DNA of 64,000 nt from Emydura subglobosa (lineage: Eukaryota; Chordata; Testudines; Chelidae). Under the pieces are notes generated by a model. That model did not search any database and had not been told where the DNA came from. It worked only from the letters and a program-made list of their open reading frames with translations. A program made the translations under genes and the position numbers. This document shows positions 48,420 to 59,939 of this stretch, in pieces. Numbering within the stretch: position 1 is the stretch's first letter; each line of letters opens with the position of its first letter. The stretch is taken from the NCBI GenBank assembly GCA_007922225.1, contig ML680055.1, positions 399,496 through 463,495 of the forward strand, read 5' to 3'.

Positions 48420-48515
48420 CTAGACAAGCTGACGTACCCCTGGAAGACCGCTGTGTACCCCCAGGAGTATGTGTACCCCTGGTTAAGAACCCCTGGTCTA
48501 GCTGCTAGAGGGTGC
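48420..48515 (+). repeat. Short GTACCCCT-rich repeat
   Basis: GTACCCC(T/C) occurs three times between 48433 and 48482, with a related AACCCCTGG at the end. It looks like the edge of an interspersed repeat whose extent I cannot define. Confidence 0.4.
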
Positions 48516-48589
48516 CAGAGCCACCCTATGTTGCTGTGTTACAGCAGCAATTTTCCTGCTGGAAGATTTTGTGACAAAGTGGAAGAGAC

Positions 48590-48700
48590 GAGGCTTTGTT
48601 TATAATAGAAACTGGGTTCTGTTCCCAGCTCTGCCTGCAGCGAGGTTGTGTAAGTCAGCTGGTCATCAGTCATCTGATCTGGGAAATGGGTGACTGACGT
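48590..48700 (+). mobile_element. MIR-like SINE head and core
   Basis: ACTGGGTTCTGTTCCCAGCT, then GTGTAAGTCAGCTGGTCATC. A diverged sense copy. Confidence 0.45.
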
Positions 48701-49514
48701 TACAAGCCAAGGTCTCCTACCTTTGGGGTAACTAAGGGGTGTGACGAGCACAGAAATGTTAGCCAGCAGGCTGTGGATGAGCTGGTACTAGAACTCATGG
48801 TCACTCCGTTTACTGCACCTTCTACTAGGCTACAGGACATTATGGGATCTCTCCCCCTCTGGTTTTGCATCCCAAAAGTTGCAGCTTGTCAGAATCGTGA
48901 AAGAGCCTGTGCGGGGAATCACTGTACTCATGATAAATGCAATGGTCTGTTCCCTCCTCTGTACTCAGTGCAAAGGGCAGGGCCAGGCTCCAATGGGCAC
49001 AGAGCAGGGCAGGTCACCAGCAACCCTCTCTCTGCCCGTCACCGCACCCATCACTGGTGATTTTAACACTTCATGCCTCCCTCCTTTTACATCCAGTACT
49101 AGGGACTTGGAAGGCTCGTGAGAAGCCTTAAACTTTTTGAGGCTTAGCAGCAACACCTAAATAACGACCTGGTCATTATTGATTCCTAGGGTATTTAGTG
49201 TGGTAAAATATTAAGGCTGGTTGTCCCCATTGGCAGCAATGTGCACGTTGATGGGCCTCACACTACATCAGCACGAGCCAGAAGAGGGAAAGGACTAAAC
49301 CCATTGCTAGCCACAAGGAACATTTTAGTGGCTTCTAACTATCAGATAATCATTAGCTAGATTTGCTTTGAGCCAGCTCCTTCCAAACCAGAACACAACA
49401 GTTTGTTTAAAATAAATGGTCACACACAAGCTCCAATATGAATAGAAACATGGGCACCAATTTACAGTCTCAAAGCCACGTTTTAATGCTGTGCAGAAGT
49501 GAGTTAATGAATTT

Positions 49515-50270
49515 GTGTCTCATAGACTTTAAGGCCAGAATGGACCATCATGATCATCCAGTCTGACCTCCCGCACATTCCAGGCCACAGAACCTGACTC
49601 ACCCACTCCTGCACTAGACCCAGCCTCCTCAAATCACGGTTTAAAGACTTCAGTGTACAGAGAATCCACCATTCACACTAGCGTAAACCTGCAAAGTGAC
49701 CCGTGCCCCATGCTGCGAAGGAGGGTGAAACCCCCCCGTGTCTCTGCCAATCTGACCTGGTGGTAAATTCCTTCCCCACACCAACTATGGCAATCACTTA
49801 GACCCTGAGCATGTGGGCAAGACCCACCAGCCAGACACCTGGGAAAGAATTCACTGCAGTAACTCAGAGCCCTCCCCATCTAGCATCCCATCACCGGCCG
49901 TTGAGGATATGTGCTGCTGGCAGCATGGATCAGCTACATGTCACTGGAGGCAGCGTCCTCATCCCACCCTCTCCATAAAGTTATCAAGCTCAGTCTTGAA
50001 GCCAGTTAGATTTTTTGCCCCCACCGCTCCTCTTGGGAGGCTGCTCCAGAACTTCATTCCTTGTTTCAAGCCTGAACTTGTTGATGGCGACTTTATATCC
50101 CTTTATTCTTGTCTCCACATTGGTACTTAACTTAAAGAATTCCTTTCCCTCCCTGATATTTATCCCTCGAATGTATTTACCGAGTGCAATCATCTCTCCC
50201 GTCTGCCTTCGTTTGGTCAGGCTAAGTAAGCCAAGATGCTGAGTCTCCTCCCGTGTCACAGCATGGGTGT
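49515..50270 (-). mobile_element. CR1-like LINE 3' end, antisense
   Basis: The plus strand opens GACTTTAAGGCCAGAATGG and CATCCAGTCTGACCTCCC, and the minus frame at 49990-50259 reads RIKGYKVAINKFRLETRNEV. It is the same subfamily as the 3' end at 18592-19320. Confidence 0.9.
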
Positions 50271-50770
50271 GTTACAGCCTGGAGGCAGTTTGGCTCGAGG
50301 TCTAGCCATGGCTAGATGTACAGTTCACAGTGCCAGGAGCTTGCCAGCCTCTTGGGACACTTCAGCTCCCCTGCAGCCCCATAGCACAGGGGCCAGTTCA
50401 GCTTGGAGGATTCAAATCCACTTTCTTTCAGACACACACGCCCTCAATGGGATTCTGCAGGTTTGACTCCTCTCAAAGGAGTGTGTGAGCCCCACACACC
50501 AGCATCCTGCTGCCACCAAAAAAACCCTGCAGCAGAACTGATGGGTAGGGCAGTGGACGAGGTCATTGATTAGGAGGTGAGAATGTGTGAACAGTGACAA
50601 TTACTTCTTGGTAATGACAGAACCATGCCCAGTCCCTCTGTGTGTCAAGTGTGCAGATCAGTTCCAAGTCTGCAGTTTCTCTTTAAAGTCTGTTTTTGAA
50701 GTTAGGCCTCAACTACTCTAACTGAATGGACTTTACTTATACCTAACTTCCCCATTGCTGTTCCTTAACC

Positions 50771-50945
50771 TTAGATGTGTATATATATATATACCCCCAA
50801 TCTGATTTCTATTCCTTACGTCTGATGAAGTGGGTTACAGCCCATGAAAGCTTATGCCTGCAGAAATTAAATGTGTTAGTCTTTAAAGTGCTACAGAACT
50901 CTCGCTGTTTTTGCTGTATACAGACTAACACGGCTCCCGCTCTGA
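50771..50945. mobile_element. Foldback MITE-like element, right half
   Basis: CTGATGAAGTGGGTTACAGC through TTAGTCTTTAAAGTGCTACA to CAGACTAACACGGCTCCCGC matches the right half and tail of the element at 38222-38425. A (TA)n tract at 50780-50792 lies at its left. Confidence 0.85.
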
Positions 50946-51110
50946 AGTCTCAACTCTGCTGAATGACCTTGAGCAAGCCTCTTCCCCTCTCAGTACGTCT
51001 GGTTTCCCACCCACCCTTTGCCTGCCTTGTCTAGGCTGTGAGCACGTCAGGGAAGGGATGGTGTGTCTTGCTGGGGGTAACGTTTTGAAACCGCTTAAGT
51101 GTCTTAGGCA
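50946..51110 (+). mobile_element. MIR-like SINE core
   Basis: TGAATGACCTTGAGCAAGCC, then CAGTACGTCTGGTTTCCCAC and GTCAGGGAAGGGATGGTG. Sense copy directly after a foldback element. Confidence 0.55.
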
Positions 51111-52129
51111 CTTTTTCAAGTTTTACCCAATATCTCTACAGTGTGCAGCACAAGGGAGCTGGATCTCAGCGGGAACCTGCAGGTAACTCCTATAACACAA
51201 CAACAGTGTATAAATAGATGGATCATAAATGTGATCTTTTACAAATCAGAGGCCATAATAGTAATTAATGGTGGGAAAGTTTTCCACACTATTACTGACA
51301 TAGTTTATAGTGAGCTAGCTTCTATTGCAGTGTGTAACTCCCCTGACTTCAGTGAAATCACTCCCACAGGACACGGGAGAGGAAATTGAAAGTCCCCTGT
51401 GTAGAGCAAAATAAAAATACCAGTTGCAAATGGCTTCAGCGCACAGTACCCTGGGGATCTTTAAAACAGCTTTTGGATCTGGACACAGTAGACAAGTGAT
51501 TGCATTTGTTCTGTGGAACAAGATTTCAGGAGCCCCAGCATGTGCTCCTGCAGAGGTGCAGCGGGGCTGGGAATACTGTTAAATGATGCTTCACACAGCA
51601 GTTCAGAAAGGCAAGAACTGTCAATCCGTTAGCTTTATTCACCCTGTACTTTTCCATTCGCTATTATTGTGGCTGGGAGTACTGAGAATAGCTGGCTGCT
51701 ACTCCAGGTTGACTCATTGCACCAGCTTTTATACAAAAATCAATAAGAAGCTACTCATCCATGTGCCCCCAGAATCTAGAACAGAGAGTTGGTTCCCAAG
51801 GAACAACACTTTAAACCTCCTGTTCCCCTTCGACAATCATTGTTTTAGTTCAGCAGCAGCACACAGAGCCCAGACTAGCTTTTCTTGCTCTCTGGCCCCA
51901 TGATCCTTTTCTCTTCTTCCCTTTCCAGGAATCTGGGACAATGTCCCTCAGGGTTGTGCTCCCTCCCTAACACATTTCTCTGCAGCTGCTTGTTTCTACT
52001 GCCATCAAGAACAAGGTTTCAGTCAAGAAGGAATCTCCTATTGCTTTAGGGTTTCTGCCATCTTACTCTCTCCCCAACTTCTCTTTGCCCTTTCTCTGTG
52101 GTCTCTACTGGACACAGCCTCTGGTTGTG
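51111..52129. other. No recognised feature
   Basis: Unique-looking sequence downstream of WNT9B. It could include 3' UTR or intergenic DNA, and no polyadenylation site can be assigned with confidence. Confidence 0.35.
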
Positions 52130-52805
52130 CGTAGATTCCAAGGCCCGAAGGGACCACTGAGATCATCGTGCCTGACCTCCTGTATAACACTTCCCCAAAA
52201 TGATTCTTAGAGCAGATCTTTTAGGGAAACAACCAATCAATTTAAAAATGGTCAGGGATGGAGAATCCACCACAAGCCTTGGTAAATTGTTCCCATGGTT
52301 AATTACTCTCACTGTTAAAAATGTGTGCCTTATTTCCGTCTGAATTTGGCTAGCTTCAACTTGCAGGCATTGGATTGTGTTATCCATATTTATTCCCCAG
52401 TTACAGACTAATCAAGTCAGTCCTTGATCTTCTCTGTTCAGCTAACAGATTGAGCTCCTTGAGTCTCTCATGTTTGCCAATCCTTTCCTCATTTTCATGG
52501 CTCTTCTTTGAATCCGCTCCAATTTATCAACACCCTCCTTAAGCTGATGAGACCAGAAATGGACACATTATTGCAGCAGCTGGCACAGCAGTCCCAAATA
52601 CAGAGGAAGAAGAACCTCTAGTCCTACTATTCCCGTTTATTCATCCTAGGGTCACACTGGGAGCTCGTGTTCAGCTGATTATCCACCACACCCCCCAACT
52701 CTTTATCCGAGTAACTGCTTCCCAAGATCCAGTCCCCCCTTGTATTTACGGCCTTGTCCTGAGCTGTATTCATTTACATTTAGCCACGTGAAAATGCCTC
52801 GTGTT
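52130..52805 (-). mobile_element. CR1-family LINE 3' end, same strand as WNT9B and just downstream of it
   Basis: The plus strand opens GATTCCAAGGCCCGAAGGG and CCTGACCTCCTGTATAAC, then runs through the reverse RT C-terminus to about 52805. It starts about 200 bp beyond the WNT9B stop codon and is in sense with that gene, so it may fall in the 3' UTR. Confidence 0.88.
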
Positions 52806-53002
52806 TGCATTCCTGGTTTATGGGACTACCCGGCATAGACCATGCCCTGGCCCCTCGGCAGGCCGGGGGAGTAGGAGCTAAGAGTGCTGAGTGCCTCGCA
52901 GCAAGCAGGGCCTGCCTCTGCCTGAGCCCAGGAAGGAGCCCTGCCTCACTAGCACCCGTTGTTTGGATTCCTGTCCTTGGCCTGGCCCGAGAGCACTTGG
53001 CC

Positions 53003-53479
53003 CTACTGCTTGCAACTGTAGATCACCTCCTCCTGCAGACACTGCTGGCACTCCACATAGCAGCACCACTGCACTTGGCAGTGGCAAGAGAAGGTGACCA
53101 TGCGGCTCTGGATGTTGTAGCCACGCCCACAGCACAGGCTGTCACAGCTGGCCTCCCGGGAGCATGTCCTGCCGGCAGTGCCTGGTGAGTATTTGCTGGG
53201 CCGGCAGAAGCTGGGGGAGTCCTCCACATACACCAGATCCGTGGGGCGGGGAGTCGCTGGGCTTTTAGGGGAGTGGATGTGCCTCTGCGTGCCCACAAGC
53301 TCAGAGTGCCCCACGGCATCATTTGTGGCACTGAAGATCTTGACAGCATCATCGTAGCGCAGCTTGAGGATCCTGCCGGTCTCATGGAACGGAGAGAGCT
53401 GCTTCCAGCAGGTCCGCACAGCACAGGAGCCTGAGACCCCATGGCACTTGCACGTGGTTTTGAGACCATTCTTCACGGC
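53003..53479 (-). CDS. WNT9B: WNT9B last coding exon (C-terminal Wnt domain)
   Basis: Encodes 158 residues ending in a TAG stop (53003-53005). Seen directly: the lipid-attachment motif CKCHGVSGSC near the start, in which Ser is the residue acylated by Porcupine in Wnt proteins. The C-terminal cysteine knot follows, with DSPSFC, SPGTAGR, CCGRGY and CHCQVQWCCYVEC, and a terminal CKQ. The acceptor is a pyrimidine-rich tract ending TTAG just before GCC, and the frame continues in phase 0 from the exon at 54462-54727. DLVYVEDSPSFCRPSKYSP and the CQQC spacing fit WNT9B better than WNT9A (from memory of the family, not an alignment). Wnt9b is a secreted ligand of Frizzled/LRP5/6 that acts in kidney tubule and facial development. 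The frame is open and all family cysteines I can place are present, so the gene looks functional. Paralogue confidence is lower than Wnt confidence. Confidence 0.95.
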   Translation of the reverse strand, partial: AVKNGLKTTCKCHGVSGSCAVRTCWKQLSPFHETGRILKLRYDDAVKIFSATNDAVGHSELVGTQRHIHSPKSPATPRPTDLVYVEDSPSFCRPSKYSPGTAGRTCSREASCDSLCCGRGYNIQSRMVTFSCHCQVQWCCYVECQQCLQEEVIYSCKQ

Positions 53480-54461
53480 CTAAGGAGGAAGAAACTAGTT
53501 AGTATTTGCCAGGACCATGGGGCTAGCTCTCGGCATAGATAACACAGAGGGTCCCAAAGCCCTTCCATGCTGGGTGTCATTCCTATGTTACAGATAGGGA
53601 AACTAAGGCCGGGAAGTCATAAAAATGGTTCAAAGGCTGGAAAAATGCCGTCCAGTGAGAAACTTACTGAGCCCAGGCAAAAAGACACCTGAGAAGAGAC
53701 TTGACTGCAATGTGTAAGGAGCTTCACAGGGAGAAAACCCAGGGTATTAAAGGGCACTTGAATCGAGTCGAGAGAAGCAGAACAAGACCCAGCAGCCAGA
53801 AGCTGAAGCCAGAAAATCGAAATGAGAAATGAGGCACAAATCATTACCAGCGCGAGGGATTAACTAAGGGCGTCTCTTCAGATCCAGCCGGGAGGCCTTT
53901 CGGGAAGATGATTTAGTCAAACGTGTCATTGAGCTCAACCCAGGGGTGAAGTTTAATGACCTGCAATGGCTGGATGATGTAATGGTCCCATCTGGCCTTA
54001 AACAATGAATCCATGACAAGACTTGCCCAAGGTCACATCAGGGCAGCAGCAGAGCTGGGATTGAAGCCAGGAGTCCTGGCTCCCAACCCCTTTCTCTGCC
54101 CACTTGCCAGCCCTGCATCTCTAGCTGTACTCAGCCTGAATGAACAACTTGGCCCCACAAACACGGACAGATTTAGCAAGTGCAGAGTCCTGCGCAGACA
54201 CAGTTCACAGCGGGCACTTAGTGTCAGAGCAGCAGCACATCAAACTCAGACTCTTCCCCTCCCATCCGAGCTAATTTTGGTCCCTTTCAGCAGCATCGCG
54301 CCTATGCCACAGGTAAGCATTCAGTAAGCATTCAGTAGAGGGCAGTGGCCTCTCCCCCCACCCCACCAGTTCTCCTGTAGAAGACACGATTGCAGAGGAT
54401 AAGTCAAGATGTTTGCATCTGATCCCTGACCCCTTTCTGGGCAAGCTGCCCTACCCCTCAC
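53480..54461 (-). other. WNT9B: WNT9B intron between the last two coding exons
   Basis: A 982-bp intron bounded by GTGAGG at the 5' end and CTCCTTAG at the 3' end, both on the minus strand. It contains a MIR-like SINE remnant near 54005-54110 and otherwise nothing recognisable. Confidence 0.9.
54005..54110 (-). mobile_element. MIR-like SINE in a WNT9B intron, antisense
   Basis: AGACTTGCCCAAGGTCACAT, then GCAGAGCTGGGATTGAAGCC: a reversed MIR core inside the 982-bp intron. Confidence 0.7.
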
Positions 54462-54727
54462 CTTGATGCCCACGTTGGTGTTGTGGATATCCACCTTAGC
54501 CCTCAGGTCTTTGCCTATCTTCTTCTGACCCAGGAAGTTTTTAAGGAACTTGGTGCTGTATTTGAGGTTGTCGCCACATACTCCCCACTGCCAGGCCTTG
54601 CGATTCTCCAGGTCTGGAGAGTCATCGCAGGTGCAGCGCTCCATGCGTCCAGCGCTGCACGCCCGGGCCAAGGAGTGGGTGAGAGCTGCAGAAGACACTG
54701 CATACATGAACGCCGTTTCCTTAAAAC
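54462..54727 (-). CDS. WNT9B: WNT9B internal coding exon (central Wnt domain)
   Basis: A 266-bp exon encoding 88 full codons plus the last two bases of a split glycine codon. It runs from [17 protein letters not shown] through [16 protein letters not shown] and [18 protein letters not shown] to HNTNVGIK. These are conserved central Wnt segments, including the paired cysteines of CTCDD and the WGVCGDN block. The acceptor reads TCTTGTGCAG and the donor AAG|GTGAGG, both canonical. The next exon on this strand starts 982 bp downstream at 53479, and the junction GIK|AVKNGLKTTCKC matches the usual Wnt9 sequence. The preceding exon, which should end in the first base of the Gly codon, was not found in this window, so the gene is partial here. 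Confidence 0.95.
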
Positions 54728-55209
54728 CTGCACAAGACAGAAAGGGTAAGAGGCTGGAAATGAGGAAAGGGTCTTCACCCACATAACTGGGTGTATAACT
54801 GAAGTATCCACACAAAGAAACACAGGGTCCTATGTTATAGGGTGAGGGATGGTACAGTTTCGATGGCGTAACATTTGAGCAGCAGAGTAACCAATCTTCT
54901 GGGCAACAGGCGAACATGTTCCTGACTTAGTCTAGCTCAACAAGCTACAGGGAGGGAAGGTGCTAACAGGCTAAACAGCACAAGCACCCAGTCCTAACTT
55001 TGACCCTGGGTACCAGGAATGTAAAGAACCATGGTGGCAATGGACAGAAAGGAAAGGAATTCTCCAGTTGCCTGTAGACTGATTCTAGAAGCCTGGTAAG
55101 AAGAGGCTGATTGTTTCTGATTGAAACGCTGATTTCTAAAAAGAAGTCAGACATCAATGGCATTACGAAACCTGAGCGAAATGCTAGTCACCAAATACAT
55201 TGGGTTAGT

Positions 55210-55815
55210 ACTGTAGATTCATAGCATCCAAGGCCAGAAGGGACCATTGTGATTATCTAGTCTGACCTCCTGTATAACGCAGGCCAGAGACCGGCCCCAA
55301 AAGAATTCCTAGAGCAGATATTTAAGAAAAACATCCAATCTTGATTTTAAAACGGTCAGTGATGGGAAAGCCACCATAGCTATGGTAAATTACCCTCACT
55401 AGTAAACATTTACTCTATTTTCTGTCTGAATTTGGCTTGCTTCAACTTCCAGCTATTGGATCAAGTTCTGCCTTTCCCTGCCAGACTGAAGAGCCCATTA
55501 TTAAATAATTGTTCCCCATGTATGAACGTACAGACTGTAATAAAGTCACTTCTGAATCTTCCCTGTTAAGCTAAATAGATCGAGCTCTTTGAGCCCATCA
55601 GAAGGCACATTTTCTAATCCTTTAATCATTCTTGTGGCTCTTCTCTAAACCCTCCACAATTTACCAAATTCCTTCTTTAATTGTGTACACCAGAACTGGA
55701 CACAGTATACAGGCAGCAGTCGCTTTAGTGCAAAATAAAGAAATAATATCTCTACTCCCTACTCAAGATTCCCCTATTTCCTCAACCAATATAGAACCGG
55801 ATTGCTGGCATGTAA
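55210..55815 (-). mobile_element. CR1-family LINE 3' end, antisense
   Basis: GATTCATAGCATCCAAGGCC and GTCTGACCTCCTGTATAACG, then the reverse of the RT C-terminus (for example CTTTAATCATTCTTGTGGC). Confidence 0.9.
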
Positions 55816-55849
55816 AATTAAAAAGGTCATAGAGGAGTTTTTACATTAA

Positions 55850-56480
55850 AGGCTCAGGGAAAACCAAGACGTGCTGAGGAACACACAGCTCAGACAGACA
55901 CATCCATTAGTGGAGGATTTATTAAAGGGATACTCTATATCCAAGTAAAGAGGATAGCATAGACATTGATGAAGTACAAGTCGGAACTGAAGAGACACAG
56001 TCAAACAAAAGAGTCCCATTCAATTACATCACATGAAGGCAGACAACAAAATATTGACAAAGTTTAAAAGTGCTTGTATACAAATGCTGGAAGTCTAAAT
56101 GCTAAGATGGGTGAACCTGAGTGGCTGGTATTAAATGAGGCCTCATAGAAATTTGGTGGAATAATAATAATGAGCAGGACACGGTAATACCAGGGTACAA
56201 AATATATAGGAATGATTTAGTAGGTTGTACTGGTTGGGGACAGGCATTGTATCTGAAAGAAAGCATAGCGTCAAATGGAGTATAACTGTTAAATGAATCA
56301 AACTGTACCATAGAATCTCTAAGGACAGAAATTCCATGTTTGAATAATATGAGTATAGCAGTAGAAATATACCACTGACAACCTGACCAGGTGATTGTGA
56401 AGTGTTCAGGGAGATTACAGATGCTACAAAGGCATAAAACCAAATAATAGTGGGGGTTTTCAACTATCCCAATACTCAGG
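55850..56480 (+). mobile_element. L3/CR1-like LINE, 5' part (endonuclease)
   Basis: Matches the reverse of 15500-15930: GGATACTCTATATCCAAG, ACAAATGCTGGAAGTCTAAA and GGGTGAACCTGAGTGGCTGG, which encode the start of an APE endonuclease. It is broken at about 56480 by a foreign segment and appears to resume near 56985. Confidence 0.8.
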
Positions 56481-56984
56481 CCCACCAACAGCAATTCCAG
56501 ACCTCAGGGCAGAACAGTCAATGGCCCCCCCATGAAGGGATGGCTAAGGTCCAAGTGGGCTTCCGCCAGAAGTTTTTACTTATTTATTATGCACCATGCA
56601 GGTTCCCAGGCAGCTGAGGAGGCTGTATCTGCTACTCAGCTTCCTGGGTCTCTTGGACTCCCCAGGGAGATCACTGATGAACCCGGGAAGCTGAGTAGCA
56701 GATACAACCTGCATGGAGTATAATAAATAAGCTCAGCTCAGGGGAAGGATGATTTAGTTGGGGCTGATCCTGCTTTGAGCAGGGGTTGGACTAGACACCT
56801 CCTGAGGTCCCTTCCAACCCTCGTCTTCTATGAATCGATGATTCCATGGGGGGGTGGAGAGCATGAGCGGTGGGGCCTCAGGGGAAGGCAGGATGTGGAG
56901 GAGGAGAGGAGGATACGTATCTATCCTCCCATCTGCCTGGGTTCTTTTAAATCACCTGGTCCCTGGACAATTGTCCCCCTTTCT
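56481..56984 (+). mobile_element. Inserted segment with inverted repeat and CR1 3' tail
   Basis: Holds a large inverted repeat (56578-56733) followed by a CR1 3' end (56738-56848, GGGGTTGGACTAGACACC and GTCCCTTCCAACCC). It appears to interrupt the L3-like LINE on either side. The outer limits are approximate. Confidence 0.6.
56578..56733. repeat. Inverted repeat, roughly 55-70-bp arms
   Basis: The left arm has ACTTATTTATTATGCACCAT and GTATCTGCTACTCAGCTTCC, and the right arm has their near complements (GAAGCTGAGTAGCAGATAC, AATAAATAAGCT). The left arm carries about 20 extra bases, so the stem would have a bulge. Confidence 0.85.
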
Positions 56985-59560
56985 TTCCCTGTCAGCAGGC
57001 CTGCCAGTACTGACTGAGTATGTGTCACCTCTGAATGGGATGCAGAGATAAAAGTTCTAGACATCATTAATGGCTGTTTCTTGGGGCAGCTCATCCTAGA
57101 GCCCACAAGGCAATTATTGATTTAGTCTAAGCAACATACAGGATCTGGTCCATGAAGTGAATATAGTTGAACCATAATGTAACTAAATTTAACATCCTTG
57201 TAGGGGTCAAAATACCAAAGAAATCCACCACAGTGGCAGTTAACTTCAAAAAGGGGAACTACAAAAAATGAGATTAGTTAAACAGAAATGAAGAGAAGCA
57301 GTCAGAAGAGTGAAATGCCTGCAAGATGCAAGGAATCTTTTTAAAATCCCCATTCTAGAGGCTCATACAAAATGTATATCCCAAATAAAAAAATAAAAAT
57401 AAAAAAACACCCCAAAACCAGAAACAGAACAAAAGAAAACTACCATGGCTAAACAGAGTAAATAAGGCAGTTAGAGACAAAAAGGAATTCTTTAAAAATT
57501 GGAAGCCAAATCCCATTGAGAATAATAGACAGAACCATAAACTTTGGCAAGTCAAGTTTAAAAGTATAATTAGGCAGGCAAAAAAAGAATCTGAAAAGCC
57601 AATACCAAGAGACACAAAAACAAATAGCAAAAACCCCCAAAATCTTTCAGTACATCAAAAGTGGGAAGCCTGCCAAACAATGAGTGGAGCCACTGAACGA
57701 TTGAGGTGGTAAAGAAGCACTCAAGGAAGACAAGGACATTAGAGAAATTAAATGAATTATTTGCATCAGTCTTCACTTCAGAGGATGTGAGGGAGATTCC
57801 CATACCTGAGCCATTCTTTTCAGGTGACATATTTGAGGAACTGTCCCAGACTGAGCTGTCAATAGAGGAAGTTTTGGAACAAATTGATAACGTAAACAAT
57901 AATAAATCACCAGGACCAGATGCTATTCACCCAAGAGTTCTGAAGGAACTCAAATATGAAACTGCAGAACTACTAATTGTGGTATGTAATTTATCACACA
58001 AATCAGCTTCTGTATCAGATGACTGGAGGATAGCTAATATGACATCAATTTTTAAAAAAAGGCTCCAGAGGTGATCCCGGCAGTTACAGGCCAGTAAACG
58101 TAACTTCAGTACCAGGCAATTTGGTGAAACTATCGTAAAGAACAGAATGATCAGATACAAAGGTGAGCATAATTTGTTGGGGAAGAGTCAATCTGGCTTT
58201 TATAAAAGGAAATCATGTCTCACCAATCTACTAGAATTATGTGAGGGGGTCAACAAGCACATGGGCGGGGTGATCCAGCTGATATAGTGCACTTGGACTC
58301 CCCGAAAGCCTTTGACAATGTCCCTCATCAAAAGCTCTTAAGGAAAGTAAGCTGTCATGACATAAGAGGAAAGATTCTCTCACGGATCAGTAACTGGATA
58401 AAAGACAGGAAAAAAAGGATAGGAGTAAATGGTCAGTTTTCAGAATGGAGAGAGGTCAATAGCAGGGTCCCTCAAAGGTCTGTACTGGGACCTGTGCTTT
58501 TCAACATATTCATAAATGATCAGGAAAACAGGGTAAGGGCGAGGTGGCAAATATTGCAGACAATATAAAACTACTCAAGATAGCTAAGTTCAAAGCAAAT
58601 TGTAAAGAGTTACAAAGGAACCTCACAAAACTGGGTGACAGGGCAACAAAATGCCAAATGAAATTCAGTGTTGATCAATGAAAAGCAATGCACATTGGAA
58701 AACATAATCCAATTTATACCTATAAAATGATGGGATCTAAATTAGCTGTTATCACTCAAGAATGATCTTGGGATCATCAAAGATACTTCTCTGAAAACAT
58801 CTGCTCAGTGTGACACAGTGGTAAAAAAAGCTAATAAAACGTTAGGAACCATTAGCAAAGGGAAAGACAGTAAGACGGAAAATATAATGCCACAATATAA
58901 ATCTATGGTACACCCGCACCTGAAATACTGTATGCAGTTCTGGTCGCCCCATCTCAAAAAACATACATTAGAATTAGAAAAGATACAGAGAAGGACAACA
59001 AAATGATTAGGCGCATGGAACAGCTTTCATATAAGGAGAGATTAAAAAGACTGGGACTCTTCAATTTAGCAATGAGACAACTAAGGTGGGGTCTGATAGA
59101 GGTCTATAAAATCATGAATGATGTGGAGAAAAAGTTATTTACCCCTTTACATAACACAAAACAAGGGTCCACTCAATGAAATTAATAGGCAGCAGGTCTA
59201 AAACAAACATTAGGAAATACTTCTTCATACAACTTACAGTCAACCTGTGGAAGTTGTTGCCGTGGGAAGTTGTGAAGGCCAAAAGTGTAACTGATTTAAA
59301 ACATGATTAGCTACCTGGAGGACAGGTCCATCAATGGCTATTAGCCAAGATGGTCAGGGAAGCAACCCCATGCTCTGGGTGTCCCTAAACCTCTGACTGC
59401 CAGAAAGTGGGACTGGACAACAGGGGATGGATTTCTCGATAATTGCCCTGTTCTGTTCATTCCCTCTGAAGCATCCGGCACTGGCCACTGTTGAAGACAG
59501 GACACTTTTCTAGATGGACCATTGGCTTGACCCAGGATGGCTGTTCTTATGAATCTCAGG
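56985..59560 (+). mobile_element. L3/CR1-like LINE, RT and 3' part
   Basis: The pre-RT/RT ORF at 57706-58074 reads NNNKSPGPDAIHPRVLKEL and DWRIANMTSIFKK. At 58287-58568 it reads [16 protein letters not shown] and [15 protein letters not shown]. The C-terminal part at 58818-59006 reads MVHPHLKYCMQFWSPHLKK. The 3' end carries GCATCCGGCACTGGCCACTG and TGGCTGTTCTTATG, matching the reverse at 12731. Frameshifts make it inactive. Confidence 0.88.
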
Positions 59561-59938
59561 ATCGCATTAGCACTTTTGGCCACAGCGTCACATTGGAAGC
59601 TCATGTTCAGCTGATTAGCCAGCACAACTGCCAGATCAGTGTCAGAGTCGTGGCTTCTCGCAATAGCGTGCCCCATCCTCTGAGTGCTGCCGGCAGTCTG
59701 TGTTCCTGGGTGTGCACATTCACATTTAACCTTTATAATATACATAGTGTTTCCTGGTACCCACTTTACCAAACAATCCAGATTGCTCCATATTAGTGAC
59801 CTGTCCTCTTCATTATTTACTGCTGCCCCAATTTTCATGTCCTCTGCAAACTTCATCAGTGATGATTTTATATTTTCTTCCAGGTCATTGACAAAAGCAT
59901 TAAATTGCATAGGGTGAAGACTGAATCCCTGCAAACTG
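59561..59938 (-). mobile_element. CR1-like LINE RT fragment, antisense
   Basis: The minus frame at 59341-59934 reads FNAFVNDLEENIKSSLMKFA, then EDMKIGAAVNNEEDRSLIW and VVLANQLNMSFQCDAVAKSA. The FADD box has become FAED. Confidence 0.8.
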
Positions 59939-59939
59939 G

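Noticed and set aside
45651..52129. GOSR2, the downstream neighbour of WNT9B in mammals
   Set aside because: I looked for its coiled-coil and SNARE exons on the minus strand and found no matching translation. It may lie outside the window.
53003..54727. Assignment to WNT9A
   Set aside because: The DLVYVEDSPSFCRPSKYSP block and CHCQVQWCCYVECQQC fit my memory of WNT9B better. An alignment would settle it.
59341..59934. 197-codon minus-strand ORF as a gene
   Set aside because: A fusion of antisense CR1 RT with the reverse of an adjacent L3-like 3' end. It has no independent coding evidence.
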